DNA from: Rotaria sp. Silwood1
Lineage: Eukaryota; Rotifera; Eurotatoria; Philodinida; Philodinidae
NCBI GenBank assembly: GCA_905250075.1
Contig: CAJNOP010000289.1
Span: 1-64,000 of the forward strand
Length of the DNA stretch: 64,000 nucleotides
Direction: 5' to 3'
Shown here: positions 23,584-34,433 of the stretch, in pieces
How the letters are laid out: the number at the start of each line of letters is the position of its first letter
Numbering within the stretch: the stretch's first letter is position 1
Notes under the pieces: generated by a model
Database searches by the model: none
What the model was told of the DNA's origin: nothing
Seen by the model: only the letters and a program-made list of their open reading frames with translations
Made by a program: the position numbers and the translations under genes

Positions 23584-25314
23584 ATGAATTTTGAATCATT
23601 AGCTAATGAGTTATTACTTGATATATTTGAATATTTTAATACTATTCAACTTCTTCATACATTCCATGGTTTAAATATTCGCTTGAATGAACTTATTTAT
23701 CGGCATTTACAAACTTATCCACTTGATTTTCGATCTATATCTAAGCAAGATTTTAATAGTATTTGCCAAAAAAATCTTCCTTTCATAACAAATCAAATAA
23801 CGTCAATTCATCTTTCAAATGATGATGATACTCCTGAACAACCAAATTTATTTTTGTCATATGGTTTTCATTTTCAACAATTTACAAAATTACAATCACT
23901 TTCATTATATTATATTCGTTCAACAGATTTAATTAATAATATTATATATGATTGTTCTCATTTAATTTATCTTAAAATTAGTAAATGTAATTTCGATGAT
24001 AATATCGATAAAGCTCAAATTTGTGTAAATAATATTTGGAATTTAAAAAATTTAAAATATTGTTATTTAGATATATCATTTTTTAATGATTATTATATTC
24101 CATTACCAACAATAATTTCAGTATCTCTTGAAAATCTTTCTATTGCAAATGATTCATTTAATATTAATGATTTGATTTGTTTATTTCAACATACACCTAA
24201 TATAAAAAATGTTAATTTAAGAATTCAAGATACATCTAATGATGAACAATTTTCATTTATTTTTCCTTCATTGTCTAAACTAAAACTTTATTTTAAAGGT
24301 TCATTTGATACATTAAAACATCTTTTACAAATTATGCCTAATATATCAGAATTAATAATTGAAACAAATGGTATTTATATTGATGGATATCAATGGGAAC
24401 AAATTATTATTAATAATTTATATAATTTAAAAGTATTTAGATTATTAATGTCCTATAAAATTGAACTTGAAAAAAATATAAATGAAGAAATTGATCAATT
24501 AGTTGAATCATTTCAAACACAATTTTGGCTTCATGAACATCAATGGTTTGTTCGATGTGATTCGGATACTGAATATGGATTTGTTTATCTTTATACTTTA
24601 CCTTATGGATTTGAAAAATTTTATAATCTTACAAGTAATATGTCAACATCTACTTGTACAATTGATAAAAAATATAATACATCAAACTATGTTAATACAC
24701 TTATTCTTGATTATTATTTATTAAGATTTGCATCACAATTTCCAATTCAATTTTCAAATATTTATCATCTTGAATTATCATTTCCTTTTGATGATGTTCT
24801 TTGGTCAATTATACCAAGATTTGATCGTTTAATATCAATTGAATTAATCTCAATTATTCATCCAGATGAAAGTGATCGACCAATAAATCAACTTCGTTTA
24901 CTACTTAATCGAGCTATTCATCTTTATTCAATAACAATGGATTATTTAATTATATCACAATTATCATTAGTACAAATTACAAATAAATCAATTCGTCGAC
25001 TTGATTTAATAGCTAATGATGGACATTTTTATGGTTTAGAATGTATTTCATTAATTCAATCATTATTAGGTATTCAATGTGAAGTTTTATTAATTAATAT
25101 TGAAAATCGATCAATCGTTCTTGATTTAATTGAAAAAATGCCTAATCTTCGTGCATTAACTTTTCAATGTCAAGATGATCGATGGGGTGATAGTAATGAA
25201 TCATTATTAATAGAAGATGAATTTATTCAATGGTTAAAAGATCGCTTACCATTAAATTGTTTGATCGTTAGAGATGAAAGTGAATTATCTGCAATTCGAT
25301 TATGGATTCGTTAA
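23584..25314 (+). CDS. F-box protein with leucine-rich-like C-terminal region
   Basis: This single-exon gene encodes 576 residues. The ATG at 23584 was chosen because it starts directly on the F-box; an upstream in-frame ATG at 23530 would add 18 AT-driven residues. Residues 3-45 (FESLANELLLDIFEYF… RLNELIYRHL) match the F-box, which binds Skp1 in SCF ubiquitin ligases. The rest alternates hydrophobic strands and Leu/Ile-rich helices (LKISKCN, LKLYFKG, YHLELSFPF), as in degenerate LRR-like substrate-binding regions. Intronless F-box proteins of this type are, from general knowledge, strongly expanded in bdelloid rotifers. The substrate cannot be inferred. The gene is very AT-rich in third positions, like its neighbours. 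A polyadenylation signal follows at 25379. Confidence 0.85.
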   Translation: MNFESLANELLLDIFEYFNTIQLLHTFHGLNIRLNELIYRHLQTYPLDFRSISKQDFNSICQKNLPFITNQITSIHLSNDDDTPEQPNLFLSYGFHFQQFTKLQSLSLYYIRSTDLINNIIYDCSHLIYLKISKCNFDDNIDKAQICVNNIWNLKNLKYCYLDISFFNDYYIPLPTIISVSLENLSIANDSFNINDLICLFQHTPNIKNVNLRIQDTSNDEQFSFIFPSLSKLKLYFKGSFDTLKHLLQIMPNISELIIETNGIYIDGYQWEQIIINNLYNLKVFRLLMSYKIELEKNINEEIDQLVESFQTQFWLHEHQWFVRCDSDTEYGFVYLYTLPYGFEKFYNLTSNMSTSTCTIDKKYNTSNYVNTLILDYYLLRFASQFPIQFSNIYHLELSFPFDDVLWSIIPRFDRLISIELISIIHPDESDRPINQLRLLLNRAIHLYSITMDYLIISQLSLVQITNKSIRRLDLIANDGHFYGLECISLIQSLLGIQCEVLLINIENRSIVLDLIEKMPNLRALTFQCQDDRWGDSNESLLIEDEFIQWLKDRLPLNCLIVRDESELSAIRLWIR

Positions 25315-25378
25315 ATTATTTATAGATTGACATATATATATATTTTTTTTCTTTTTGTTATTTAACTAAATTCAGATG

Positions 25379-25384
25379 AATAAA
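25379..25384 (+). terminator. Polyadenylation signal of the F-box gene
   Basis: AATAAA lies 65 bases past the stop codon, the only canonical hexamer close downstream. Confidence 0.5.
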
Positions 25385-26405
25385 GTTAAAATCTGTATTG
25401 TTGAAAATGATCTCGTAAGTCTTCATACAGAAGTTAATTAAACATTAGATAGAAATATGGACTTTCATTTGTTTTGGTGAACATAATAGATGCGAAAAAC
25501 ATTTAGTACCGCTGATAATGCTTACGACTTTCAGTTTCAGCTGTAAATGATAATAGGAAATGTTTCTTACCTATAATCGAAAAGTAGCTCAGATGCATCA
25601 ACATTATTAGAATGTCTCGACAACGACTCAATTCTGTTAGTTTTAATATATTTCAAAAGTAGACATTCGTTTTGATAAAATTCAGTATGTTACAACATTT
25701 TCAAAAAAAAAAATCGTCGTTATAGCGTACATTATACCAATTGGTATACCAACAGTAAGTATTACATGAAATAACTTTGATATAAAATTAATATCACATG
25801 CGTTATTTAATGTTACGATAGTATCCAATAATGTATCACTTCATATCCATTGTGATATAACGACCCACATTCTTCTGATGATTTTTCTTAGTATTATTTT
25901 AGTCTATATTGAAATCTTTCTGTTGCTGCATTTCTGCTCATTTGCTAGGTAGATTCTTTTCATTCTGTGAAATATTCTATGATGTCACTGCGCATATATA
26001 TTTAACTATATGTCATCGTTCTTGTTACATTAGGGATTGTTTTCTTTTCATTTCTTCTTTCGTCTCAAGACAATACTGTCTTCGTTACATAAAGAATATA
26101 ATCATAGCTAGCACGATTATGACTGACAATTTTATTATGTCGATTGACAGAAAATCAAATAGCTGCTACTATGTCATTGTAAGACAACATATGTTTGTGT
26201 GAGAATGAAGTATTCCATTGAATTTGTGTTTCGACAGCTGTTAAATCTACTGATATTCAATTGCAAAACTTATTGGAAATTTTCTTTCTCTAAAAAAAAA
26301 AATACATTCGATATTAATGTTACTTCCGAGATTAGAACATAGAATGAATTATATAAGTAATGGAAGACTCTAGACTACAGCTACCACAATTTAATATTAA
26401 TAGAT
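25385..26405. other. Intergenic between convergent genes
   Basis: A 97-codon frame (25909-26202) has no family or codon signal I trust. Nothing else is seen. Confidence 0.4.
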
Positions 26406-26411
26406 TTTATT
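26406..26411 (-). terminator. Polyadenylation signal of the IAP gene
   Basis: Minus-strand AATAAA (plus TTTATT) lies ~160 bases past the IAP stop. Confidence 0.4.
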
Positions 26412-26568
26412 GTCTGAACATTTTTCAATAAAAAATAAAGCGAAAGAAGTGGTAATTCGATTTGTTAATCATAAAATAACGGCTTTGAGAATTGCGTATT
26501 TATTATATCTATTTAAAAATACTACAAAGCTATTGCACAAGAAATTGACTAAAATTTTACAAGAAAAG

Positions 26569-27756
26569 TTAAGAACTAATTCTCATAAAACATTGAATTT
26601 TTTGTCTACAGATTGGACATGAACGAAGTGCATATCCACATGGAACACAAGCACATAAGTGTCCACAAGGCATACATGCTAATTGTTTTTCTTCAGTAAG
26701 ACATATAAAACATTCACCTAATGATTGTTTCAATGATTGAGATGAACTATCTAACAATTGTTGATATTGTGATGGAATTATTATATTATCTGAAGAACCT
26801 TGAATAATATCAATTTGTTTTTGAAGAATCGAACAAGCCATTGTTAAATCAATATCTGTTTGAAAATCATCATTTTTGATTTTGAATTGATCTTCGATGC
26901 AACGTTTAATTATTGCTAATGGATATTGAGAACGAAGACGTTCAACTATAGGTAAATCAAGTCTTGATTTAACTAAACGAGTAAGTTGATCTTTATCAAT
27001 TTTATTTTCTGATAAAATTAGTTTTTTTTTCGATGTTTGAATCCTTTGATATAATTGATTTCCACATAAATGTTTAGCATACGTACAATCAGGAAACCAT
27101 CGAGCATGTTCAATCATAGGATTATCATTTGGACCCCATTTATGTAATGAACCATTACAATAAAAACATGTTACTGAATTATCAGTACCAGCAAAAAAGA
27201 ATCCAGCACGAACTAAACTTTCAATACTTGGTGAATTTTCTTTCCAATTACTATTAGAAAACGTTGCTTCTCGACGAGATATTTCAGCCATTTGTGGATG
27301 AGATGGCTGAAATTTTTCCTCAAGTTGATCATTAATTATTTTTGGTAAATTATTTTTCGAAGGCATTGAAAGAACAAATGGACATTGTGGAGCAATTCTT
27401 GTATGAACTTCAGCTGGATCATCATTAATTGTCCATTGATGACAAATTGTATTACAATATATACAAATAACTCGATCATTAACATTACATGAAAACCAAC
27501 CAGCAGATGCCATTGATTTACTACTTGGTGTAAAATGTGACCAATGAGAAAGACTACGAATTCGAACTTCTCGTATTGTTTCTGATTCATTTAATGAATA
27601 TTTCTTTTTTTCAATAATAGCTGCTTGTTTTGGAATATCTGTTTTTGAAGTGAGAATTATTTTCTGTTTTTCTATCTTACTTACAGAGGAGCAACCACTA
27701 TGTACATAAGATTGTTCAGCAAAGTCTCTAGTTTGAATAATGTCACTAGAAGCCAT
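26569..27756 (-). CDS. Inhibitor of apoptosis: two BIR domains plus RING
   Basis: The intronless gene encodes 395 residues from the ATG at 27756; an in-frame ATG at 27822 adds a His-rich leader and is less likely. BIR 1 has zinc ligands C98, C101, H118 and C125; BIR 2 has C197, C200, H217 and C224. The C-terminal RING (residues ~349-383) has the full IAP pattern C-x2-C-x11-C-x-H-x3-C-x2-C-x6-C-x2-C, ending PCGYALRSCPICR. The helical stretch between (about 258-315) is in the place of the UBA domain of cIAP/XIAP. The family binds caspases or IAP antagonists through BIR domains and acts as an E3 ubiquitin ligase through the RING. All key residues are intact. The architecture is closest to BIRC2/3/4 and Drosophila Diap1, but orthology cannot be fixed, so no symbol is given. 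Confidence 0.93.
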   Translation of the reverse strand: MASSDIIQTRDFAEQSYVHSGCSSVSKIEKQKIILTSKTDIPKQAAIIEKKKYSLNESETIREVRIRSLSHWSHFTPSSKSMASAGWFSCNVNDRVICIYCNTICHQWTINDDPAEVHTRIAPQCPFVLSMPSKNNLPKIINDQLEEKFQPSHPQMAEISRREATFSNSNWKENSPSIESLVRAGFFFAGTDNSVTCFYCNGSLHKWGPNDNPMIEHARWFPDCTYAKHLCGNQLYQRIQTSKKKLILSENKIDKDQLTRLVKSRLDLPIVERLRSQYPLAIIKRCIEDQFKIKNDDFQTDIDLTMACSILQKQIDIIQGSSDNIIIPSQYQQLLDSSSQSLKQSLGECFICLTEEKQLACMPCGHLCACVPCGYALRSCPICRQKIQCFMRISS

Positions 27757-30044
27757 ATTGATATAGTTCAATAAAGTAATAATGAAATGATGATGATGAG
27801 TTTCATTTTTATAGTATTTCAATCAGGATATGTGTTGGGAACTACCTAACATCATTGGTTTTTTTATCGGACACCCCTGAATGGAGGGAGAAAAAAAAAG
27901 CGTTTTTTCTGTCCCATACGTCATTGTAATCTTCAACTACGTGGAAGAAAAGAAGAAAGTATTTCATTGCGTTCTTTTATTTACTCTCTGACAAAATATT
28001 ACTGTACGCAGTGTTACGCCGCTTCGTTTTTTACTTTTACATTGATGAAAATTTTTAGGTTAGATTTTTGTCCATATCAAAAATATTCTTCCCATCACTC
28101 AATAGTTTCGAATTTATTTCCAACAGTTTTGAAGCTTTCTTGAATGTTAATAAACTTAATTCAGTTGATACTACTACTCGTAATTTATTTTAGAATTTTT
28201 TTTTTCAAATAGATTTGACATATGTGTAGAAATGAAAGCATCGAATTTCTCATCAGGAATAGTTTTTAATATTTAGACATAGAAATATTATTTACAATAT
28301 AGTATCTATTTAAATATATGTCTAAAATACTGTTTTTTTCTATTTCTATTCTGTGCAAACTTTAGTAAAAGAAGATTAATTCTCAATGTAATGAAACATG
28401 AAGCGCGAAGAACGACACATGACGAAGCGTCTAAATCTTTTCTATTGACATTCTTTTACTTTGTATACCTAGATACCGATAAGCAAATGTCCTATTGTTA
28501 GTACATTAATGAAAAAAGGACGAGTAAGAAAAATCAAATTACTTGATTATCTTGCATTTTATTGCTTCATCTATGAGTAAAGAAAATCAAGCAAAGATTT
28601 TCAGTGTTTTCGAAAATCAGAGCCTATATTTTGAATTGAAAATTTTTTTTTAGTCGAAACGTATGTTAAAATTTTCTTCACCTCAATATATAACATAGTT
28701 AAACAAAGATCCATAAAAGACGAATTTGTTCAAAACTAGTTTTGTTAACTTAACTAGTACTCTGCTTATAAATGTTTCTTTATTGTTTAATGTTCAATTA
28801 AAATCGTTTGTGTTTTCCCTTTCAATAAACATCTTACATGTATAAATGATGAAAATCAATAGTCAGAAAAAACAAGCAAATTACATTTCATTCATGATAG
28901 ATTTGATTGTATCAATGCATGACTCTTTGCATCTGAAAGAAGAAAATACGATTCAATAAATTCATGATATAGAATAAATCACAAAATAAAACAAAACAAA
29001 GTATTGATTATTCTCATAATCATAATTTACGAAAGTACTGCATGCATTACAAAATCGTCCTGGTCATTAATCAATATCAACACAAATCATGTTCTTCACT
29101 GCATTTATTTGACACTTATGGTCGGTGGCAATCTATTTGTGTTCCTTCCACTATTTTTGAAAGGATCAATAAACAATGCTTATCAATTTTCAAATCTTCG
29201 ATAGGACTCAATGAGACTTGTGTAATGATCGCTATTTGATAAAAGATATCGAAATATTATTCGCAACATTAAGTGATGGTCGATATTTAAAAGAAAAACG
29301 AATAATTGAAATTCATAAAATACATATATGTTTCTTAAAAAAACCTTCATTACTTATTTGGTTTTCTACATAAAGAATATAAAAATAAATTAGTAATCAT
29401 ATCCTGACGTCTTTTTCCATCCATTGGTCATCATGGTTATGAACCCAAAATCTATTTACATGAAATTCAAAGATACTAAATGAAACCATAAACTTCCGTT
29501 TGAATATCATCCATTGATAAGGTGTCATATTGCATCATCGAGTGCAAAAACAGAATGTTCACATATTATTTATATTTTTCTCAAAAAAAAAAAGATTTGC
29601 TTTGTGATTGTATTCATCATAACTTTAAAGAAACTAAATTAGGATTCAAAGATCGTCGCATACCTTGAATTTCTTCGTGTCCGATCGAATTTTCTCTGAA
29701 ATTGAGTGTGGTAAGTGTCTGTGTAAAATGAGCGAAAGACCGAAATATATGTATACTATCTGTCGAGAGGCGAAGAGTGGCACAGAGATTTTAGCGCCGT
29801 ACTTTCAAGTATGACTCATTTTTGAGCGGTTACTTCACCTTCACTTCTTTTCTTATTTGTCCCTTGAAAAGTCATGGTTTAAGGTTTCCCTCTCAAAAAA
29901 TGTTACTCTCTGTCAAAAGGGTCGAAATTAAGACAAAAGCATGGAAAGGTACCCCCTGATGTGATCTTCTAAAAAAAGGCAACAATTTTTCCTTGGCATC
30001 TCGTTTTTTTCCAAAATTTTTTAAAGATTTCTGTCATCCGTATT
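27757..30044. other. Intergenic with a possible decayed gene at 29000-29380
   Basis: AT-rich. Overlapping open frames with protein-like runs (…DTYGRWQSICVPSTIFERIN… and, after frame changes, …LSDGRYLKEKRIIEIHKIH…) suggest a frameshifted remnant at 29042-29370. I do not recognise it. No other feature is evident. Confidence 0.3.
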
Positions 30045-30120
30045 GGGTGTCGGTGTGGCTGTGGGTGTCGTTCTTCTCTTCATCCACACCCACCCACATC
30101 CTCATCACACCCATACCCTT
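30045..30120. repeat. Telomere-like hairpin with conserved core
   Basis: The G arm GGGTGTCGGTGTGGCTGTGG is followed by the core GTGTCGTTCTTCTCTTCATC and the C arm CCACACCCACCCACATCC, ending CACACCCATACCC. The core is shared with the copies at 32616 and 35664. It is followed by 46 open codons of unassigned protein-like sequence. Confidence 0.65.
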
Positions 30121-30271
30121 AATCTACAAACTTTAGTCTATTTAACAAAGGATATTGAGAAGGAGTGGATAAAGACTGACTTCAGGGTAGGCTTTGATAT
30201 TTTGCCTCCACTCATGCAATGCAGAGCAGTAGGAGATACCTTCTATTTATTGAACTGTTGAACATGGGAAG

Positions 30272-30277
30272 TTTATT
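30272..30277 (-). terminator. Possible polyadenylation signal of the 2H gene
   Basis: Minus-strand AATAAA (plus TTTATT) lies ~27 bases beyond the stop codon. Confidence 0.4.
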
Positions 30278-30303
30278 AAAGATAATATTGATTGATTCTA
30301 GTG

Positions 30304-30990
30304 CTAAACTTTGAAACAAAATAATGTTTTCACAAACTTCTCTCTCTGATACCAGTCGTTGTGAACTAGTTCCATCTCGCTTATTGTTGCCGTACCAAAA
30401 TTATAATCTTTAAAATCTTCGAGCACTTTTATAAATTCTTCTTTTGCTGTGAAAGATTTTGTGAATCGAACCACAGTAACATGCGCCGTTTGAATAGAGT
30501 ATCGCTTATCTATGCTTTGCTGAAGTGATGAAGTTTTAAATGCTGTCCTCACGCTATTCCGAAGCTCATCAAGAAAAGATTGTTGAGGAAATCCTTGTAT
30601 CATAATGCACGATGGTGATGCAGTGATACCCTTAAATCTGATTCCAATATTTTTTTGCGATGGTAAGCACTTATGGATGAGATCGATATAGTCTTGAACT
30701 GCAATCTGCTTTAAATCAAATCCTTCATAACAAGAGATGATCGACATCACAGTGACATGCATATCGGAAGACGGATAATAATATTGCTCCGGTTCAATTG
30801 CGTGTAAAGCAGCAAGAAATTTCAGAATTCGATGCCTCACATGTTCATCCGGTCTGAGTAAAAGTGTTACGCCAAGTCTTTTGTCAAATGGTGAATCTAT
30901 CAGATCATCCGTTTCATATTGATCTGATCTGATTTTTTGAATGGCATCATTATAAAGTTTATTATAGGTGCTGATCAGTTCTGCTGACAT
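30304..30990 (-). CDS. 2H phosphoesterase superfamily protein (2'-5' RNA ligase-like)
   Basis: The intronless gene encodes 228 residues. Two H-x-T-x motifs, HVTV at 78-81 and HVTV at 170-173, are the paired catalytic motifs of the 2H superfamily (LigT/ThpR, cyclic phosphodiesterases), which act on 2',3'-cyclic or 2'-5' phosphodiester bonds. The spacing of ~92 residues and the total length fit the family. The N-terminal part (RSDQYETDDLIDSPFDKRLG) and the YYYPSSDMHVTVMSIISCYEGFD region resemble, from memory, bacterial proteins loosely annotated as mutarotases. The lack of introns and somewhat higher GC than the flanks fit horizontal acquisition, but that is inference. No signal peptide, so probably cytosolic. 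The substrate is unknown. Confidence 0.8.
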   Translation of the reverse strand: MSAELISTYNKLYNDAIQKIRSDQYETDDLIDSPFDKRLGVTLLLRPDEHVRHRILKFLAALHAIEPEQYYYPSSDMHVTVMSIISCYEGFDLKQIAVQDYIDLIHKCLPSQKNIGIRFKGITASPSCIMIQGFPQQSFLDELRNSVRTAFKTSSLQQSIDKRYSIQTAHVTVVRFTKSFTAKEEFIKVLEDFKDYNFGTATISEMELVHNDWYQREKFVKTLFCFKV

Positions 30991-31363
30991 CGATGGTCTG
31001 ATTGCCTGTCAATAATAAACACATAATTGTGAATCAAATGGCCACCTCACTTTTTCGAAAAAGCTCTAGGTGAAAAACTAGAAACCAATTTTCATTTTGA
31101 GTCATAAGTCGGCTTTGAACTTTGTTGACAATAAATGTTCCGCAAATAAAGTCGAATAGTTACAAAGTTTTTTTTTATAGACTCAGGACGCCGTCCTGCA
31201 TTTCTAATATAAATGCCGTCAAAATCTGAAAACTTCTTTTTCCTTATATGACACTTTCTCAAAAACTTATTCTTAAAGACTGTCCAAGCTGTTTGAAAAA
31301 TACTTCAAAGTATTTTTAGAAGTGCATTCTTATATACGCAGATGTATGCACTGATATCTGTAA
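30991..31363. other. Intergenic, nothing recognised
   Basis: No gene or repeat signal; presumably contains the promoter of the 2H gene. Confidence 0.3.
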
Positions 31364-31437
31364 ATTGGAATAGCTCAATGGTTAAAGTAACAGACTCTAA
31401 ACTTTGTGATGTCGTAGATTGGATCCCGATTGTCAGC
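31364..31437 (+). pseudogene. tRNA-like relic or SINE head
   Basis: A consensus A-box TAGCTCAATGG (31371) and a weaker B-box (GATTGGATCCCG, ~31419) have tRNA-like spacing. The arms pair poorly and the acceptor stem does not close, so a functional tRNA is unlikely. A tRNA-derived SINE fragment is possible. Confidence 0.35.
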
Positions 31438-31877
31438 TATCTCAAGTTTTTCATTATTTTTCAAAGGACATATGTTGACAACTTTTACGCCTTTCAACTG
31501 ATCAAAACATGATTATTGTATGATGTAAAAATGATCCTGCGAATCATCGTTTTCAGGTCATTTCTACATCATCAAAAAGTGATGAAATAATAACCTTAAA
31601 AATTGATCATTGAAATGACAGAAAAATGATCATAAAGTCAAAAAATGACTATTTAATTGCTCGTTAACGGCTCATAAAAATCATCATTTTCCGTCTGCTT
31701 GACACGAACTGAAATATTGTGCGTTATTTCTCTTCTAACAAGCGTAAATGAAGTATGAAAATATGTGCTTTATACTTACCTTTATATTGATATTCTAATC
31801 TGTGTGCGAGAAGAGGAGGAGAAAAACAAGAATAGAAAAGGAAAAGATAGGTGATATTTGAAAAAAAAAAGCGTCTG

Positions 31878-32026
31878 GCAACAAAAGACAATGAGAAAGA
31901 AAAGAAAACTAATTAGCAAGAAACCTATAGAACGCAGGAGAAAAATATTAAAAAATAATTTTTCTCTTGCGTTCTATAGGTTTCTTGCTGATTAGTTTTC
32001 TTTTCTTTCTCATTGTCTTTTGTTGC
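31878..32026. mobile_element. 149-bp near-perfect hairpin element
   Basis: Two ~68-bp arms, starting GCAACAAAAGACAATGAGAA and ending with its inverse, pair almost perfectly around a short AT loop (AAAAATATTAAAAAATAATTTTT). No clear target duplication. The form suggests a young MITE or palindrome formed in repair. Confidence 0.65.
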
Positions 32027-32439
32027 TAAAGGCCTACTATTGGTTCCTTAAACGCTCTTCTTTATATATGACACATCAAGTTCGAACTGATTAAATCCTT
32101 TCTAACCAAACCACCTCATTGAAGTATGATAAATCGACAAAAAATTGGCAAAAGTGGCGTCAATCGGTCTGTCTAGTCCGGTTTGCCGATCCTCTTCCAA
32201 CTCTGTTGTAATATCGTTAGACAGCGTTCATTTTTTGGCTACCGCGTTTTTATGCGAAAGATAGGACATCTTTTACGAAGTAAGACTGTCCACTATGTTC
32301 TTCTTTCTATCGCCAGTAAATACATTTTGTCTACCACTCTGCCTGACTCTTATCGACACACACTTACATAGTATGCTTGGTGCCTCTCTAACAGACAAAA
32401 TTAAAAGATGGCTGTTGACTTCCTCTGTGCAAAGCCAAT

Positions 32440-32619
32440 ATGACGACGGCAACGGGCACGACTTATGTCATGACTGGATCATATAACGAGAACTGTCATT
32501 TTCAAATGACTACTGTCAAAGAGATGATCTCGTTCATTCGAGAAGCAATTGACATGCTCGATATTGCACCTTCATCTGATCCCCTCATCATTGCTGATTA
32601 TGGCTCATCTCATGGAGGG
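32440..32619 (+). pseudogene. N-terminal fragment of a SAM-dependent methyltransferase (SABATH-like)
   Basis: About 60 codons read MTGSYNENCHFQM… then PLIIADYGSSHG, the first matching the N-terminal Tyr/Asn/Gln region of SABATH-type carboxyl methyltransferases and the second the glycine-rich SAM-binding motif I. Directly after GSSHG the sequence becomes a telomere-like hairpin, and no further methyltransferase motif follows. The gene is therefore truncated at the SAM-binding loop. Its GC content is higher than the flanks, so it may have been acquired before it broke. The family call rests on short motifs. Confidence 0.5.
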
Positions 32620-32676
32620 TGCGGGTGTGGGTGTCGTTCTTCTCTTCATTCACATCCACACTCATACCCACACCAT
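32616..32676. repeat. Telomere-like hairpin with conserved core, interrupting a gene
   Basis: AGGGTGCGGGTGTGG, then the core GTGTCGTTCTTCTCTTCATT, then CACATCCACACTCATACCCACACC. The same core occurs at 30045 and 35664. It abuts the methyltransferase fragment in frame. Confidence 0.65.
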
Positions 32677-33623
32677 CAATGGTCTATTCAACCATATGAA
32701 AATAACAAACGTTTCAGGTTTTGTAGAATTGCAGAAAATCGATCAAAACTATCATAAATAATGTAATCAATCTATAGATTATATGTTTGTTCTCATTCAG
32801 CCACTTATTCGCTGGTTTTTTCACTGATACGAGAAAAGAGCCCGGTATCATACTGCTCAAAGTATAAATCAAAAAGAAAACATAATAAATCTTGAACAAT
32901 ATTGCAGAATTTTTTTTTAGATTTTGAATAATTTTGAAAATCTTATTTCTAGATAATGTGAATATTTGATTAAAAAGATCATATTTGTTCATCTATTAAC
33001 TCTTTTTTTTATTTCTTTTTAAAAAGGCATGATTTCAAATAATTGAATCTATTTATTCTTCCTGAAAAACAATCTATGCTTATTTAATGAATAATACAAT
33101 ATGATTGATATCATGTCATTTATCATCAACTTCATTCAATAATTCTACTGAAAAAGAAATAATGATGTCAACTAGAGAAAATTTATTTCTGTTAAAGTAC
33201 ATTTGTTAAATCATAAAAAAATATCCAGAAGTTTTAATTCTATTTGTTTGAATATAATCAGTGCTCTTGTTATATGAATACAATCTGTGAAATATTAAAT
33301 TTGATTTAACAAATATGAGAGAGAATTAATTGAATTTTTAATTTATGATCAAAGCTAATGAAAATGTAAATATTTTGTATTTAGCTCTAAAGCTTAAGTG
33401 AGATTCAAGTTTGTACCTAGAATCTAAAGGAAGTTTATTGAAATTCTATTAGACGATATCAATAGCTGATAAAAATAATATTATTTTATTATTCATAAAT
33501 AAATCACAAAATAAGTTGTTATGAAGTTACTAATGTCAATTTATCATTTTTAATCACTCTTATTATAAATATTCAGGTAGTTATAGTTAGTATATTGTTA
33601 TACATCGAAAAATAAAGTGCAAA
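32677..33623. other. AT-rich intergenic, nothing recognised
   Basis: Only short AT-driven frames are seen. Confidence 0.4.
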
Positions 33624-34433
33624 CTAAAAACCGATATTGAAGAAAATAGCGAATAAAGAGACAAAAATCAAAATGTTTCCAGATACGGTCAATTGTGGCG
33701 CTGAGTTTTCACCATCTGGGCCTATGGTTTTATTAAAAACAGACATGCAAGAAATCGTAGCGTCGATCATGCCTGATGAATAAGAACGACCAGCAAAATA
33801 TGTGAAGACAAAATATTTCATAAGTTCATCATAATCACCATTGACTGAAGGATCACTTTGAAAATATACCCATGCTTTTGATGGATCTGTTGGTCCTGAC
33901 TCACCTAGCATAAAAGTACCATTACGAAGGAATGCTATACTACCTATTCCACTACCAGACGAATTCTTTACTGGACAACCTGGAGGAGGTTTTGATTGAA
34001 TGTCTGGTATTGGAACTCCACAGCTTGAATTTTCGATATTTTCAAACGAACTTATCAATTTAGCAAGAATGTTATTTGAACATTCCTTTCCCCAAAGCGC
34101 ATCGCAACCACTGTTTCCAGTTTCTTCAAGATTTTGTATTGGTAATTGACCCCAGAGATCGAAAGATATACCCATGGCAATACAACGATCAGTCGAGTTT
34201 AGAGTTGTATTGCCACTGAACACCTTCAATGTCTCTTTATGTGTGGAATTGACTGGACGGTGATAAACGTTTAAAAACAAATCCATCTGTGTCGAATACA
34301 AGAAGGTTGTTCTAGGAATGGAGACATTTGGAGTGAGATGAGTAACGTTTGGATTGCCACCAAAACTAAATTTGCTTCCCATACAACCATAATGCAATGA
34401 AATAGATGCGAATAAAATAAGTTTTGCTAACAT
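33624..34433 (-). CDS. Secreted, probably GPI-anchored glycoprotein of unknown family
   Basis: The intronless gene encodes 269 residues. An N-terminal hydrophobic stretch (MLAKLILFASISLHYGC) fits a signal peptide. At least eight N-x-S/T sequons are spread along the ectodomain. The last ~18 residues (GNILIFVSLFAIFFNIGF) are hydrophobic with no cytoplasmic tail, the usual form of a GPI attachment signal. Seven cysteines in the mature part include CDALWGKEC, and GTFMLGESGPTDPSKAWVYF looks like an ordered domain core. I do not recognise the family. The lack of introns leaves open a horizontal origin, for which I have no direct evidence. Confidence 0.7.
   Translation of the reverse strand: MLAKLILFASISLHYGCMGSKFSFGGNPNVTHLTPNVSIPRTTFLYSTQMDLFLNVYHRPVNSTHKETLKVFSGNTTLNSTDRCIAMGISFDLWGQLPIQNLEETGNSGCDALWGKECSNNILAKLISSFENIENSSCGVPIPDIQSKPPPGCPVKNSSGSGIGSIAFLRNGTFMLGESGPTDPSKAWVYFQSDPSVNGDYDELMKYFVFTYFAGRSYSSGMIDATISCMSVFNKTIGPDGENSAPQLTVSGNILIFVSLFAIFFNIGF

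Noticed and set aside
24503-24724. 73-codon frame inside the F-box gene
   Set aside because: Shadow frame of the long coding region.
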